From Sphingobium sp. 15-1 (lineage in GTDB: Bacteria; Pseudomonadota; Alphaproteobacteria; Sphingomonadales; Sphingomonadaceae), in assembly GCF_013375535.1 (NCBI RefSeq), contig NZ_JABXJG010000001.1:2294001-2358000 (forward strand): a DNA stretch of 64,000 nt. Direction: 5' to 3'. Of the stretch, positions 33,816 to 41,942 are shown one piece after another (the stretch's first letter is position 1; every line of letters starts with the position of its first letter). A program made the translations under genes and the position numbers. The notes beneath the pieces were generated by a model that saw only the letters and a list, made by a program, of their open reading frames with translations, had not been told where the DNA came from and made no database searches.

Positions 33816-34943
33816 TCAGTAGGCGCGCGGCTCGTCGCCATCGAGCCAATGGGTGCAACGCAGCGTCTCGCCATTTTCCTGCCCCGTCAGCGCGGCAATG
33901 GTCTGCCAGCCTTCCGCCCGCAGCTCAGCCGCACGCGCTGCGTCATGGTGCAGCGGCAGGAACAGGCGCTTGGGGGATTCGCCGCCAAAGCCCGCGTCGA
34001 TCAGCGGATCGGGATATAGCGAGAAGCCCATGGCGGGTTCTTCCGAGCCATCGGCGCGGATGATAGCATAGCTGCCGCCCCGGCCGATCTCGCCGGTAAA
34101 GCCCTCGGCAAAAATCGAGAAGCCGAACCAGTTCTGATATTCGAAGCCATGGCGTTCGGTCGGGTCGAGCGTCAGCGTGATGTCCCAGCCGATGGGCTTG
34201 GCGATGGCGCGCAGGCCCGCGATGCGGCTGTCGATGGCGCCACCGAGGTCGGCATTGAGCGCTTCCAGACGTTCCATCGCCGCATGAAAGGGGCCCGTGC
34301 CCTCGATCAGCGGCAGATAGGCGGCGGCGGCCGGGCTGATCGCCGCGAGCGCGCCCGCATCCTTGGCGTCGAGTTCGATGCGGACGGCTTCGATCTCCTC
34401 CAGTGCCAGCGGCAACGGACCGGCGGCGAGCGTATCGATCAGGTCCGGCAGGGTGAAGTCGATGGTGATGCCGGTGACTCCAGCGGCCTGCAGCGCTTCG
34501 ATGGCGACGTTCACGATCTCCACCGCGGCGGCGACGCTGTCGCTGCCAATGAGTTCGGCGCCGACCTGGAAGCGCTCCCGCTCCGGGCGAAGCTGATTGG
34601 CGCGCAGGCGGATGACGGGGCCGGCATAGGACAGGCGCAGCGGGCGCGGTGCGGAGGCCAGGCGGGTGGCGGCGATGCGGCCGACCTGCGCGGTCATGTC
34701 GGGGCGCAGGGCCAGGCTGCGCTGGGAAACCGGGTCGATGGCGCGGACGAGGTCCTGCGCTTTCATCGATTTCAGGCGGCCGACCAGCGTGTCCTCAAAC
34801 TCCGCGATGGGCGGCATGACGCGCTCATAGCCATGGGCAGCGACGGTATCGAGCACGCGGCGCGCAAGGCGCGCGGACGCCTCTGCCTGCGGCGGCAGGC
34901 GGTCGGAAAGTCCTTCGGGAAGGAGGCCGGGCGGGATGCTCAT
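33816..34943 (-). CDS. hisZ: ATP phosphoribosyltransferase regulatory subunit HisZ
   Basis: This 375-residue class II synthetase-like protein begins PPGLLPEGLSDRLPPQA and contains RSLALRPDMTAQVGRIAATR and QVGAELIGSD, as in HisZ. HisZ lacks tRNA-ligase activity and regulates short-form HisG in histidine synthesis. hisG is not in the window. Its ATG overlaps the stop of the frameshifted DUF559 gene (ATGA at 34940-34943). Confidence 0.92.
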   Translation of the reverse strand: MSIPPGLLPEGLSDRLPPQAEASARLARRVLDTVAAHGYERVMPPIAEFEDTLVGRLKSMKAQDLVRAIDPVSQRSLALRPDMTAQVGRIAATRLASAPRPLRLSYAGPVIRLRANQLRPERERFQVGAELIGSDSVAAAVEIVNVAIEALQAAGVTGITIDFTLPDLIDTLAAGPLPLALEEIEAVRIELDAKDAGALAAISPAAAAYLPLIEGTGPFHAAMERLEALNADLGGAIDSRIAGLRAIAKPIGWDITLTLDPTERHGFEYQNWFGFSIFAEGFTGEIGRGGSYAIIRADGSEEPAMGFSLYPDPLIDAGFGGESPKRLFLPLHHDAARAAELRAEGWQTIAALTGQENGETLRCTHWLDGDEPRAY

Positions 34944-35325
34944 TGCTCCCTCCCCCCTGGGGGGGAGAGTTGGGGAGACGGGGAATGGCGCAACGCCTGC
35001 GCAATCACGCTCAATACGCCCTCAATATTCCCCACCACATCCGGGTTGCCAAAACGGATCACACGATACCCCAGCGATTCCAGAAACTCTGTCCGTCGCG
35101 CGTCATAGCGATCTTTGGCGGAATGTGTATCCCCATCGATCTCGATGATCAGTTTGGCCGCCTTGGAGGCGAAGTCGACGATATAGGGCGCGATGATCGT
35201 CTGACGGGTGAATTGTTGGTTTTCGAAGCGGTTGGCTCTTAGGCGAGCCAGAGCTTTTGTTCGGCCGGAGTGGGGTTCGCACGCATTGATCTGGCGCGTT
35301 CCTTTAAGGTTGCGTCCACACGCAA
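34940..35325 (-). pseudogene. DUF559 (Vsr-like endonuclease fold) gene with a one-base frameshift
   Basis: The C-terminal part reads in one frame: LRANRFENQQFTRQTI, then APYIVDFASKAAKLIIEIDG and DTHSAKDRYDARR, the DUF559 core with its acidic IEIDGDTH site. The expected N-terminal helix (ERARSMRANPTPAEQKLW) is present in a different frame, starting at TTG 35325 or GTG 35319, and stops near 35240-35248. Adding one base at about 35243 (GCCTAAGA read as GCC-CTA-AGA) would join them. An intact frame from further upstream also exists but gives an N-terminus unlike the family. This may be a real mutation or a sequencing error. Confidence 0.75.
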
Positions 35326-35381
35326 GGTCGCTTCCCCCCTCTCCCAACCCTCCCCCCGAGGGGGGAGGGCTTTTTTAGGGC

Positions 35382-36962
35382 TTATGCGAAGCGGAGGAGC
35401 TTCACCGTCTTGACGCCTGCCAGCTTGGTGATGTCGGCCAGTACGGTTTCGGTCACCGCGCCGTCGAGCGACAGCAGCAGCACGGCTTCGCCACCCTGAT
35501 TGCGGCGGCCGAGATGGAAGGTGCCGATGTTGACATTCGCCTCGCCCAGCGTCGAACCCAGGCGGCCGATGAAGCCCGGCGCGTCCTGATTGACGATGTA
35601 GAGCATGTCCCCTTCAAGGTCGGCTTCGACCTTGATGCCGAACAGTTCGACCAGACGCGGCTGCGAATGACCGAACAGCGTGCCCGCGACCGACTTGTCG
35701 CCATTTTCGGTCTTCACCGTGACGCGAACAAGGGTCTGGTAATCGCCTTCGCGGTCATGACGGACCTCGCGGACATCCAGGCCGCGTTCCTTCGCGAGGA
35801 AGGGCGCGTTGACCATGTTCACCGTGTCCGAATAGACGCGCATCAGACCAGCCAGCACAGCCGCGGTGATCGGCTTCTGGTTGAGTTCGGCGGCGTGGCC
35901 CTCGACCTCGACCGAGACGCTCTGGATGCGGTCGCCTTCGAGCTGGCCGACGAGGCTGCCCAATTCTTCCGCCAGCGCCATATAGGGCTTGAGCTTCGGG
36001 GCTTCCTCAGCCGACAGCGACGGCACGTTCAGCGCATTGGTGATACCGCCGTCGAGCAGATAGTCGGAAAGCTGTTCCGCAACCTGAAGCGCGACATTGA
36101 CCTGCGCTTCGTCGGTCGATGCGCCGAGGTGCGGGGTGCAGATGAAGTTGGGCGTGCCGAACAGCGGCGATTCCTTCGCCGGTTCCTGCACGAACACGTC
36201 AAGCGCGGCGCCAGCGACATGGCCCGCATCCATCGCTTCCTTGAGCGCGGCTTCGTCGATCAGACCGCCACGGGCGCAGTTGATGATGCGCACGCCCTTC
36301 TTGGTCTTGGCGAGATTTTCCTTGCTCAGAATGTTGCGGGTCTGGTCGGTCAGCGGCGTGTGCAGCGTGATGAAGTCCGCCTTCGCCAGCAGCGTGTCGA
36401 GATCGGCCTTTTCCACGCCCATTTCCACGGCGCGTTCCGGGGTCAGGAAGGGGTCGAAGGCGACGACCTTCATCTTCAGACCCAGCGCGCGGCTGGCGAC
36501 GATGGAACCGATATTGCCCGCGCCGATCAAGCCCAGCGTCTTGCCGGTGACTTCCACGCCCATGAAGCCGTTCTTCGGCCACAGGCCCTGCTGCGTCTGG
36601 GCATTGGCTTCGGGCAACTGGCGGGCCAGCGCGAACATCAACGCGATGGCGTGCTCGGCGGTGGTGATCGAGTTGCCGAACGGGGTGTTCATCACGATCA
36701 CGCCCTTGGACGAGGCGGCTGGGATGTCGACATTGTCGACGCCGATGCCGGCGCGGCCGATGACCTTCAGGTTGGTGGCATGGTCGAGAATATCCTTCGT
36801 GACCTTGGTCGAGCTGCGGATGGCGAGGCCGTCATAGTCGCCAATGATCGCCTTCAGCTCGTCCGGGGTCTTGCCGGTGATTTCGTCGACTTCGACGCCC
36901 CGCTCACGGAAGATCGCGGCGGCGCGGGGGTCCATTTTGTCGGAAATAAGGACTTTGGGCAT
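35382..36962 (-). CDS. serA: D-3-phosphoglycerate dehydrogenase SerA
   Basis: This 526-residue long-form enzyme begins MPKVLISDKMD, with NAD motif GLIGAGNIGSIVA near 145, catalytic NCARGGLIDE and the TPHLGAST histidine, and ends with an allosteric substrate-binding domain and an ACT domain (about 455-526). It catalyses the first step of serine synthesis. ATG 36962 matches the family start; the nine upstream residues are excluded. serC lies upstream in the same direction, separated by a family C repeat. Confidence 0.96.
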   Translation of the reverse strand: MPKVLISDKMDPRAAAIFRERGVEVDEITGKTPDELKAIIGDYDGLAIRSSTKVTKDILDHATNLKVIGRAGIGVDNVDIPAASSKGVIVMNTPFGNSITTAEHAIALMFALARQLPEANAQTQQGLWPKNGFMGVEVTGKTLGLIGAGNIGSIVASRALGLKMKVVAFDPFLTPERAVEMGVEKADLDTLLAKADFITLHTPLTDQTRNILSKENLAKTKKGVRIINCARGGLIDEAALKEAMDAGHVAGAALDVFVQEPAKESPLFGTPNFICTPHLGASTDEAQVNVALQVAEQLSDYLLDGGITNALNVPSLSAEEAPKLKPYMALAEELGSLVGQLEGDRIQSVSVEVEGHAAELNQKPITAAVLAGLMRVYSDTVNMVNAPFLAKERGLDVREVRHDREGDYQTLVRVTVKTENGDKSVAGTLFGHSQPRLVELFGIKVEADLEGDMLYIVNQDAPGFIGRLGSTLGEANVNIGTFHLGRRNQGGEAVLLLSLDGAVTETVLADITKLAGVKTVKLLRFA

Positions 36963-36983
36963 ATTTCGATTCCTAAGTTTCAC

Positions 36984-37069
36984 CGTCACCCCGGACTTGA
37001 TCCGGGGTCCCGCTTTTACGCGGGCGGACGGAGGAAGAAGCGGGACCCCGGGTCAAGCCCGGGGTGACG
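36984..37069. repeat. Family C inverted repeat, copy 2, between serC and serA
   Basis: 32-nt arms (36984-37015 and 37038-37069) pair with few mismatches, with CACCCCGG..TTGA..CCGGGG cores like copy 1 at 20.8 kb. It sits 14 nt after the serC stop and 22 nt before the serA start, so it could affect serA expression from a shared transcript. Confidence 0.85.
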
Positions 37070-37083
37070 TAATGGAGAAGAAG

Positions 37084-38244
37084 TCAGGCAGCCTTGACGG
37101 TGGCGTAGGCCCAGTCGAGCCACGGACCCAGCGCTTCGATGTCGGCGGTCTCGACCGTAGCGCCGCACCAGATGCGCAGGCCCGCCGGGGCGTCGCGATA
37201 GCCCGCGACGTCATAGGCGGCGCCTTCCTTCTCCAACAGAGCCGCGAAGCTCTTGATGAAGGCTTCGTCCGCGCCCTCGACGGTCAGGCAGACGCTGGTG
37301 GTCGAGCGCGACGCTTCGTCGGCGGCGAGATGACCGAGCCAATCGCGTTCCGCGACGATCTTGCCGAGCGCCGCCGCATTGGCGTTGCTGCGCGCGATCA
37401 GGCCTGCGGAACCGCCGATCGACTTGCCCCATTCCAGCGCGAAGATCGCGTCCTCGACCGCCAGCATGGAAGGGGTGTTGATCGTCTCGCCCTTGAACAC
37501 GCCCTCGGCCAGCTTGCCCTTCGAGACAAGGCGGAAGACCTTGGGCAGCGGCCAGGCGGGGGTGTAGGTTTCGAGGCGCTCGACCGCGCGAGGGCCGAGG
37601 ATCAGCACGCCATGGCCGCCCTCGCCGCCCAGCACCTTCTGCCAGGAGAAGGTGGCGACGTCGATCTTGGTCCAGTCGATGTCATAGGCGAAAACCGCGC
37701 TGGTGGCGTCAGCGAAGGTCAGCCCCTCGCGGTCGGCCGGAATCCAGTCGGCGTTCGGCACGCGCACGCCGGAGGTGGTGCCGTTCCAGGTGAACAGCAC
37801 GTCATGGGCGAAGTTCACACCGTTCAAGTCGGGCAATTGACCATAATCGGCGCGGATGATCGTCGGATCGAGCTTGAGCTGCTTGGCGGCGTCCGTCACC
37901 CAGCCCTCACCGAAGCTTTCCCAGGCCAGCGTCGTTACCGGGCGGGCGCCCAGCATGGTCCACATCGCCATTTCGAAGGCGCCGGTATCGGAGCCCGGCA
38001 CGATGCCGATGCGGTGGGTTTCGGGCAGGTTGAGCAGCTCGCGCATCAGGTCGATGCAATAAGCGAGGCGGGTCTTGCCGATCTTGGCGCGGTGCGAGCG
38101 GCCCAGCGATTCGGCGCTCAGCTTGTCGGCGCTCCAACCCGGAGGCTTGGCGCAGGGACCGGAAGAGAAATAGGGGCGGGCCGGACGGTTGGCGGGCTTT
38201 TCAGCAGGCGCAAGGGTGGCGTCAACGGCAGTCAGATCAGTCAT
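37084..38244 (-). CDS. serC: Phosphoserine aminotransferase SerC
   Basis: This 386-residue class V PLP aminotransferase carries out the second step of serine synthesis and is also used in pyridoxal phosphate synthesis. SWQKVLGGEGGHG contains the PLP lysine, and NGTTSGVRVP and KGETINTPS are conserved. It belongs to the long alphaproteobacterial form with an N-terminal RPYFSSGPCAKPPGW. AAGGAG at 38254-38259 lies 9 nt before ATG 38244. A candidate RNA motif precedes it. Confidence 0.95.
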   Translation of the reverse strand: MTDLTAVDATLAPAEKPANRPARPYFSSGPCAKPPGWSADKLSAESLGRSHRAKIGKTRLAYCIDLMRELLNLPETHRIGIVPGSDTGAFEMAMWTMLGARPVTTLAWESFGEGWVTDAAKQLKLDPTIIRADYGQLPDLNGVNFAHDVLFTWNGTTSGVRVPNADWIPADREGLTFADATSAVFAYDIDWTKIDVATFSWQKVLGGEGGHGVLILGPRAVERLETYTPAWPLPKVFRLVSKGKLAEGVFKGETINTPSMLAVEDAIFALEWGKSIGGSAGLIARSNANAAALGKIVAERDWLGHLAADEASRSTTSVCLTVEGADEAFIKSFAALLEKEGAAYDVAGYRDAPAGLRIWCGATVETADIEALGPWLDWAYATVKAA

Positions 38245-38249
38245 GTAAT

Positions 38250-38325
38250 GCTTCTCCTTACAGAGAGCACGCGCGGCGTTGGGACCGCGTGGCCCGCTGG
38301 CCGCCCTAAAGATTCAGGAAGAAGA
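38250..38325 (-). ncRNA. Candidate serC leader RNA motif
   Basis: The serC leader contains adjacent GC-rich hairpins on the minus strand, including GCGG/CCGC around TCCCAACG, close to the ribosome site. A serC RNA motif upstream of serC has been described in alphaproteobacteria, and position and composition fit. The consensus could not be compared directly. Confidence 0.3.
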
Positions 38326-38405
38326 GTCAAGCTGAATGTCTGGATGCGATGAACCGAGTCGGCCGTTAACCCTTGAGCCAGCCGGACGTGGTAAATGACG
38401 ACGTC

Positions 38406-39101
38406 ATGATCGAGCGGGTTAGGGGGAAAGCAGTCCTTCGCGGCATGGGTCTTGCGGCCGTGGCGACGGCTGTGCTGACGCTGGCGGGCTGCGGCGGCGA
38501 CCTGGTGCCTCGCGGGCGCGTGGAACGACCTTCGAAGCCGGTGAAGACCGCCCGCCCTGCCGCGCCGCCGCCGATGGAGCTGCGCCAGTGCATGGCGAAG
38601 CTGAGTTCCCAGTCGGTCCTCTTCACCCCCGTGCCCGACCAGAATTTCGGCGGCGGATGCAGCGCGACGGGCAGCGTCAAGCTGATCGACATCGGCGTGC
38701 CCGCGACCAATCTGGGCGCGATGACCTGCGGCCTTGCCGCCAATTTCGCGGCCTGGGCACGCTATGGCGTGCAGCCCGCCGCGCGGTTGATCCTGGGGGC
38801 GGAGATCGAGCGGATCGAGACGTTCGGCACCTATAATTGCCGGCCGATCGCGGGCAGCGGCAAGCTGTCCGAACATGCGCACAGCAATGCGGTCGACGTG
38901 TCCGCCTTCGTCCTGAGCGACGGGCGGCGCATTTCGATCGAAAAGGACTGGAACGGCGACAAGCGGACGCGCCAGTTTCTGGAGATCGTCCATGCCAGCG
39001 CCTGCAAGCGCTTCCGCACCGTGCTCAGCCCCGACTATAACGCCGCGCATCACGACCATTTTCATTTCGACATGGGTGGAAAAGGCGGGTTTTGCCGATA
39101 A
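38406..39101 (+). CDS. Extensin-like C-terminal domain lipoprotein
   Basis: This 231-residue protein has a lipobox LAGC (Cys29) after a hydrophobic stretch, a Pro-rich linker (about 38-60) and a C-terminal extensin-like domain with conserved cysteines and the HAHSNAVDVSAF and HHDHFHFD metal-site-like histidines. The fold resembles D,D-carboxypeptidases of the LAS group. It should sit in the cell envelope. ATG 38406 gives the lipoprotein signal; earlier TTG 38373 does not. Confidence 0.85.
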   Translation: MIERVRGKAVLRGMGLAAVATAVLTLAGCGGDLVPRGRVERPSKPVKTARPAAPPPMELRQCMAKLSSQSVLFTPVPDQNFGGGCSATGSVKLIDIGVPATNLGAMTCGLAANFAAWARYGVQPAARLILGAEIERIETFGTYNCRPIAGSGKLSEHAHSNAVDVSAFVLSDGRRISIEKDWNGDKRTRQFLEIVHASACKRFRTVLSPDYNAAHHDHFHFDMGGKGGFCR

Positions 39102-39142
39102 GCGGCTTGGCTTTGCCGCCGCGGCATCTTACCTTTCCGGCA

Positions 39143-40021
39143 ATGACCAGAAAAGAAATCGAAGAACGCAAATTCCGCCCCGCCCGACAGGAAGCAGCCG
39201 ACGCCCGGCTGAGGACGGAAACCCCGCAGACCAACAGCACCGCCTATCGCCTGGCCTTTCAGGACACCGAATTCCTGTTGCGGGAGGATTTGCGGCCGGT
39301 ACGGTTCCAGTTGGAACTGCTGAAACCCCAATTGCTGATGGACGAGGCGAAGATCGAATCGACCTTCGTCTTCTACGGATCGGCCCGCATTCCCGAGCCG
39401 GAACAGGCGCAGGCGCGGATCGACGCCGCGACGACGCCGGAGCAGCGGCGGATCGCGGAAAATCTGGGCAAGAAGGCGCGCTATTATGACGAGGCGCGCA
39501 AGCTGGCGCGGATCGCGGCGCAATATCCGGTGAATGCCGCCGGATGCCGCCATTTCGTCGTCTGTTCGGGCGGCGGCCCCGCGATCATGGAGGCGGCTAA
39601 TCGCGGCGCGGCGGATGTCGGCCAGACCACCATCGGCATGAACATCGTCCTGCCGCACGAACAATCGCCCAACCGCTTCGTCACGCCGGAGCTGAGCTTC
39701 CAGTTCCACTATTTCGCGCTGCGCAAGATGCACTTCCTTCTGCGGGCGCGGGCGCTGGCGGTGTTTCCGGGCGGCTTCGGCACGTTCGACGAGATGTTCG
39801 AGCTGCTTACGCTGATCCAGACCGGCAAGATGAAGCCGATCCCCGTACTGCTGTTCGGGCGAGAGTTCTGGACGCGGGTGGTGGATTTCGAGGCGCTGGC
39901 CGACGAAGGGGTGATCTCGCCGTCGGACCTCAACCTGCTGACCTGGGTGGAGACGGCGGAAGAGGCGTGGGAAGCGGTGCAGACCTTTTATGAGGATTCG
40001 GAAACGCCGGACTGCGGTTGA
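39143..40021 (+). CDS. LOG family protein, long form
   Basis: This 292-residue protein has the LOG motif PGGFGTFDE and the nucleotide loop FYGSARIPEP, with an extra N-terminal helical region of about 80 residues not present in the short LOG protein at 11645. It probably hydrolyses nucleoside monophosphates. ATG 39143 was chosen; an extension from 39092 lacks support. Neighbours give no pathway hint. Confidence 0.88.
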   Translation: MTRKEIEERKFRPARQEAADARLRTETPQTNSTAYRLAFQDTEFLLREDLRPVRFQLELLKPQLLMDEAKIESTFVFYGSARIPEPEQAQARIDAATTPEQRRIAENLGKKARYYDEARKLARIAAQYPVNAAGCRHFVVCSGGGPAIMEAANRGAADVGQTTIGMNIVLPHEQSPNRFVTPELSFQFHYFALRKMHFLLRARALAVFPGGFGTFDEMFELLTLIQTGKMKPIPVLLFGREFWTRVVDFEALADEGVISPSDLNLLTWVETAEEAWEAVQTFYEDSETPDCG

Positions 40022-40230
40022 TCTATGCTCGCCCCATCGGGGAGAGGATGCGGAGACTTGGCAGCTTGCTGCCTAGTCGGAGCTGGAGAGGGGGGCGAGG
40101 GTCGCGCCAAGCCCCTCCCCCTCTTCCAACTCCGCCTAGGCCCTTGCGGGCCAAGGCTGCGTATCCTTCTCCCTCAGGGGAGAAGGCTTAGTAGCTTGCC
40201 CTTGGGGGCGCACGGGACTAGGGCCCGGCC

Positions 40231-40902
40231 ATGCGCGCCGATCTCGCCCATGTCGACACCTGGATCTTTGATCTGGACAACACGCTCTACCCGGCGAAGG
40301 CGGACCTGTTTGCCCTGATCGACGTGAAGATGGGCGAGTTCATCCAGGGTCTGCTCGGCTGCGATCCGGTCGTCGCCAGGGAAACGCAGAAGCGCTATTT
40401 CCTGGAGCATGGCACCACCCTCTCCGGCCTGATGCACCATCATGGGATCGAGCCGCAGGCTTTCCTCGACTATGTTCACGACATTTCGATGGATCGGCTG
40501 GAGGTGGATGAGGCGCTCAACGCGCATATCGCCGCGCTGCCGGGGCGGCGGCTGATCTTCACCAATGGCGACGGGGCCTATGCGACGCGGGTGCTCGACA
40601 AGCTGGGCCTGACCGGCGCGTTCGAGCTGATCCACGACATCCACGCCTGCCAATATGTGCCCAAGCCCGATCCGTCCGGCTATGCGGAACTGTGCCGCGT
40701 CCACCATGTCGATGCCAGCCGCGCCGCCTTTTTCGAGGATATGGCGCGCAACCTGCGCCCCGCCAAGGCGATCGGCATGACCACCATCTGGGTCAATAAC
40801 GGGTCCGAGGCGGGCAATCACGAGCATCATCCCGATTTCATCGACTTCGAAACCGACCATCTGACGCCGTTTCTGGCGGATATTTTTGGGGAACAGCCAT
40901 GA
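40231..40902 (+). CDS. HAD-superfamily pyrimidine 5'-nucleotidase
   Basis: This 223-residue hydrolase has the catalytic [10 protein letters not shown] motif, a FTNGDGAY motif II and a late FFEDMARNL with paired acidic residues. It resembles the SDT1-like pyrimidine 5'-nucleotidase group. Its TGA overlaps the dapD ATG (ATGA, 40899-40902), so the two are coupled. Confidence 0.88.
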   Translation: MRADLAHVDTWIFDLDNTLYPAKADLFALIDVKMGEFIQGLLGCDPVVARETQKRYFLEHGTTLSGLMHHHGIEPQAFLDYVHDISMDRLEVDEALNAHIAALPGRRLIFTNGDGAYATRVLDKLGLTGAFELIHDIHACQYVPKPDPSGYAELCRVHHVDASRAAFFEDMARNLRPAKAIGMTTIWVNNGSEAGNHEHHPDFIDFETDHLTPFLADIFGEQP

Positions 40903-41750
40903 GCAACGAACTGATCGCGACCATCGACGCCGCCTGGGAGGACCGGGCCAATGTGAACCTGTCGACGCAGGGGCCGGTGCGCCAAGCGGTCGACAAGGCG
41001 CTGTCGATGCTGGACAGCGGCGAATTGCGCGTGGCCGAACCGACCGGCGCCGAGGGTTCGGGGGGCTGGCAGGTCAATCAATGGGCGAAGAAGGCGGTGC
41101 TGCTGTCCTTCCGCCTCAACGACAATGCGATGATCGACAATGGTCCGGGCGCGGGCCACTGGTGGGACAAGGTGCCGAGCAAGTTCGCGGGTTGGGATGA
41201 AGCCGCCTTCCGCGCCGCCGGTTTCCGCGCGGTGCCGGGGTCGTTCGCTCGCGCAGGTTCGCATATCGCCAAGAATGTGATCCTGATGCCGAGCTTCGTG
41301 AACATCGGCGCCTTCGTCGATGAGGGCACGATGGTCGATACCTGGGTGACGGTGGGAAGCTGCGCGCAGATCGGCAAGAATGTCCATCTGTCGGGCGGCG
41401 TCGGCATTGGCGGCGTGCTGGAACCGCTCCAGGCCGATCCGGTGATCATCGAGGATGACTGCTTCATCGGCGCGCGGTCGGAAGTCGTGGAGGGCGTGCG
41501 CATCGGCAAGGGATCGGTGCTGTCGATGGGCGTGTTCATCGGCATGTCGACCAAGATCGTCGATCGCACCACCGGTGAAGTGTTCATCGGTGAAGTGCCG
41601 CCTTATTCGGTGGTGGTGCCCGGCAACCTGCCCGGCAAGCCGCTGCCCGACGGCACGCCGGGGCCGAGCCTCTATTGCGCGGTGATCGTGAAGCGCGTCG
41701 ACGCGCAGACGCGGTCGAAGACCGGGATCAACGAGCTGCTGCGGGATTAA
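40899..41750 (+). CDS. dapD: Tetrahydrodipicolinate N-succinyltransferase DapD
   Basis: This 283-residue left-handed beta-helix enzyme succinylates tetrahydrodipicolinate in the lysine/diaminopimelate pathway. The hexapeptide region spans about 115-235 ([20 protein letters not shown]), with family signatures [15 protein letters not shown] and [20 protein letters not shown]. It overlaps the upstream HAD gene. Confidence 0.96.
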   Translation: MSNELIATIDAAWEDRANVNLSTQGPVRQAVDKALSMLDSGELRVAEPTGAEGSGGWQVNQWAKKAVLLSFRLNDNAMIDNGPGAGHWWDKVPSKFAGWDEAAFRAAGFRAVPGSFARAGSHIAKNVILMPSFVNIGAFVDEGTMVDTWVTVGSCAQIGKNVHLSGGVGIGGVLEPLQADPVIIEDDCFIGARSEVVEGVRIGKGSVLSMGVFIGMSTKIVDRTTGEVFIGEVPPYSVVVPGNLPGKPLPDGTPGPSLYCAVIVKRVDAQTRSKTGINELLRD

Positions 41751-41881
41751 CTCGCTCCCAAATCACTCCCCTCGCTCCAGGGAGTGTTGGCCAGAGTCAC
41801 GCGCCTCTGGCCAAGTGGAGGGGCGAGCATAGCGAGCGCTGTGCAGCCCGAGAGGTTGAACGCGGCCGCCCCCTCCCCTTC

Positions 41882-41903
41882 CCCCTCCCGCAAGCGGGAG
41901 GGG
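41882..41903. repeat. Family E hairpin, copy 2
   Basis: The same CCCCTCCCGC-AA-GCGGGAGGGG palindrome as at 11613, in the gap between dapD and the ABC exporter gene. CTTATTG follows. Confidence 0.75.
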
Positions 41904-41942
41904 CTTATTGTGAGGCGAGGGCTTCCCCACTACATAGCTCCC

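Noticed and set aside
35343-35371. GC hairpin with T-run considered as a terminator of serA
   Set aside because: The T-run reads on the plus strand, whereas the flanking genes are on the minus strand; it is more likely a GC-rich repeat.
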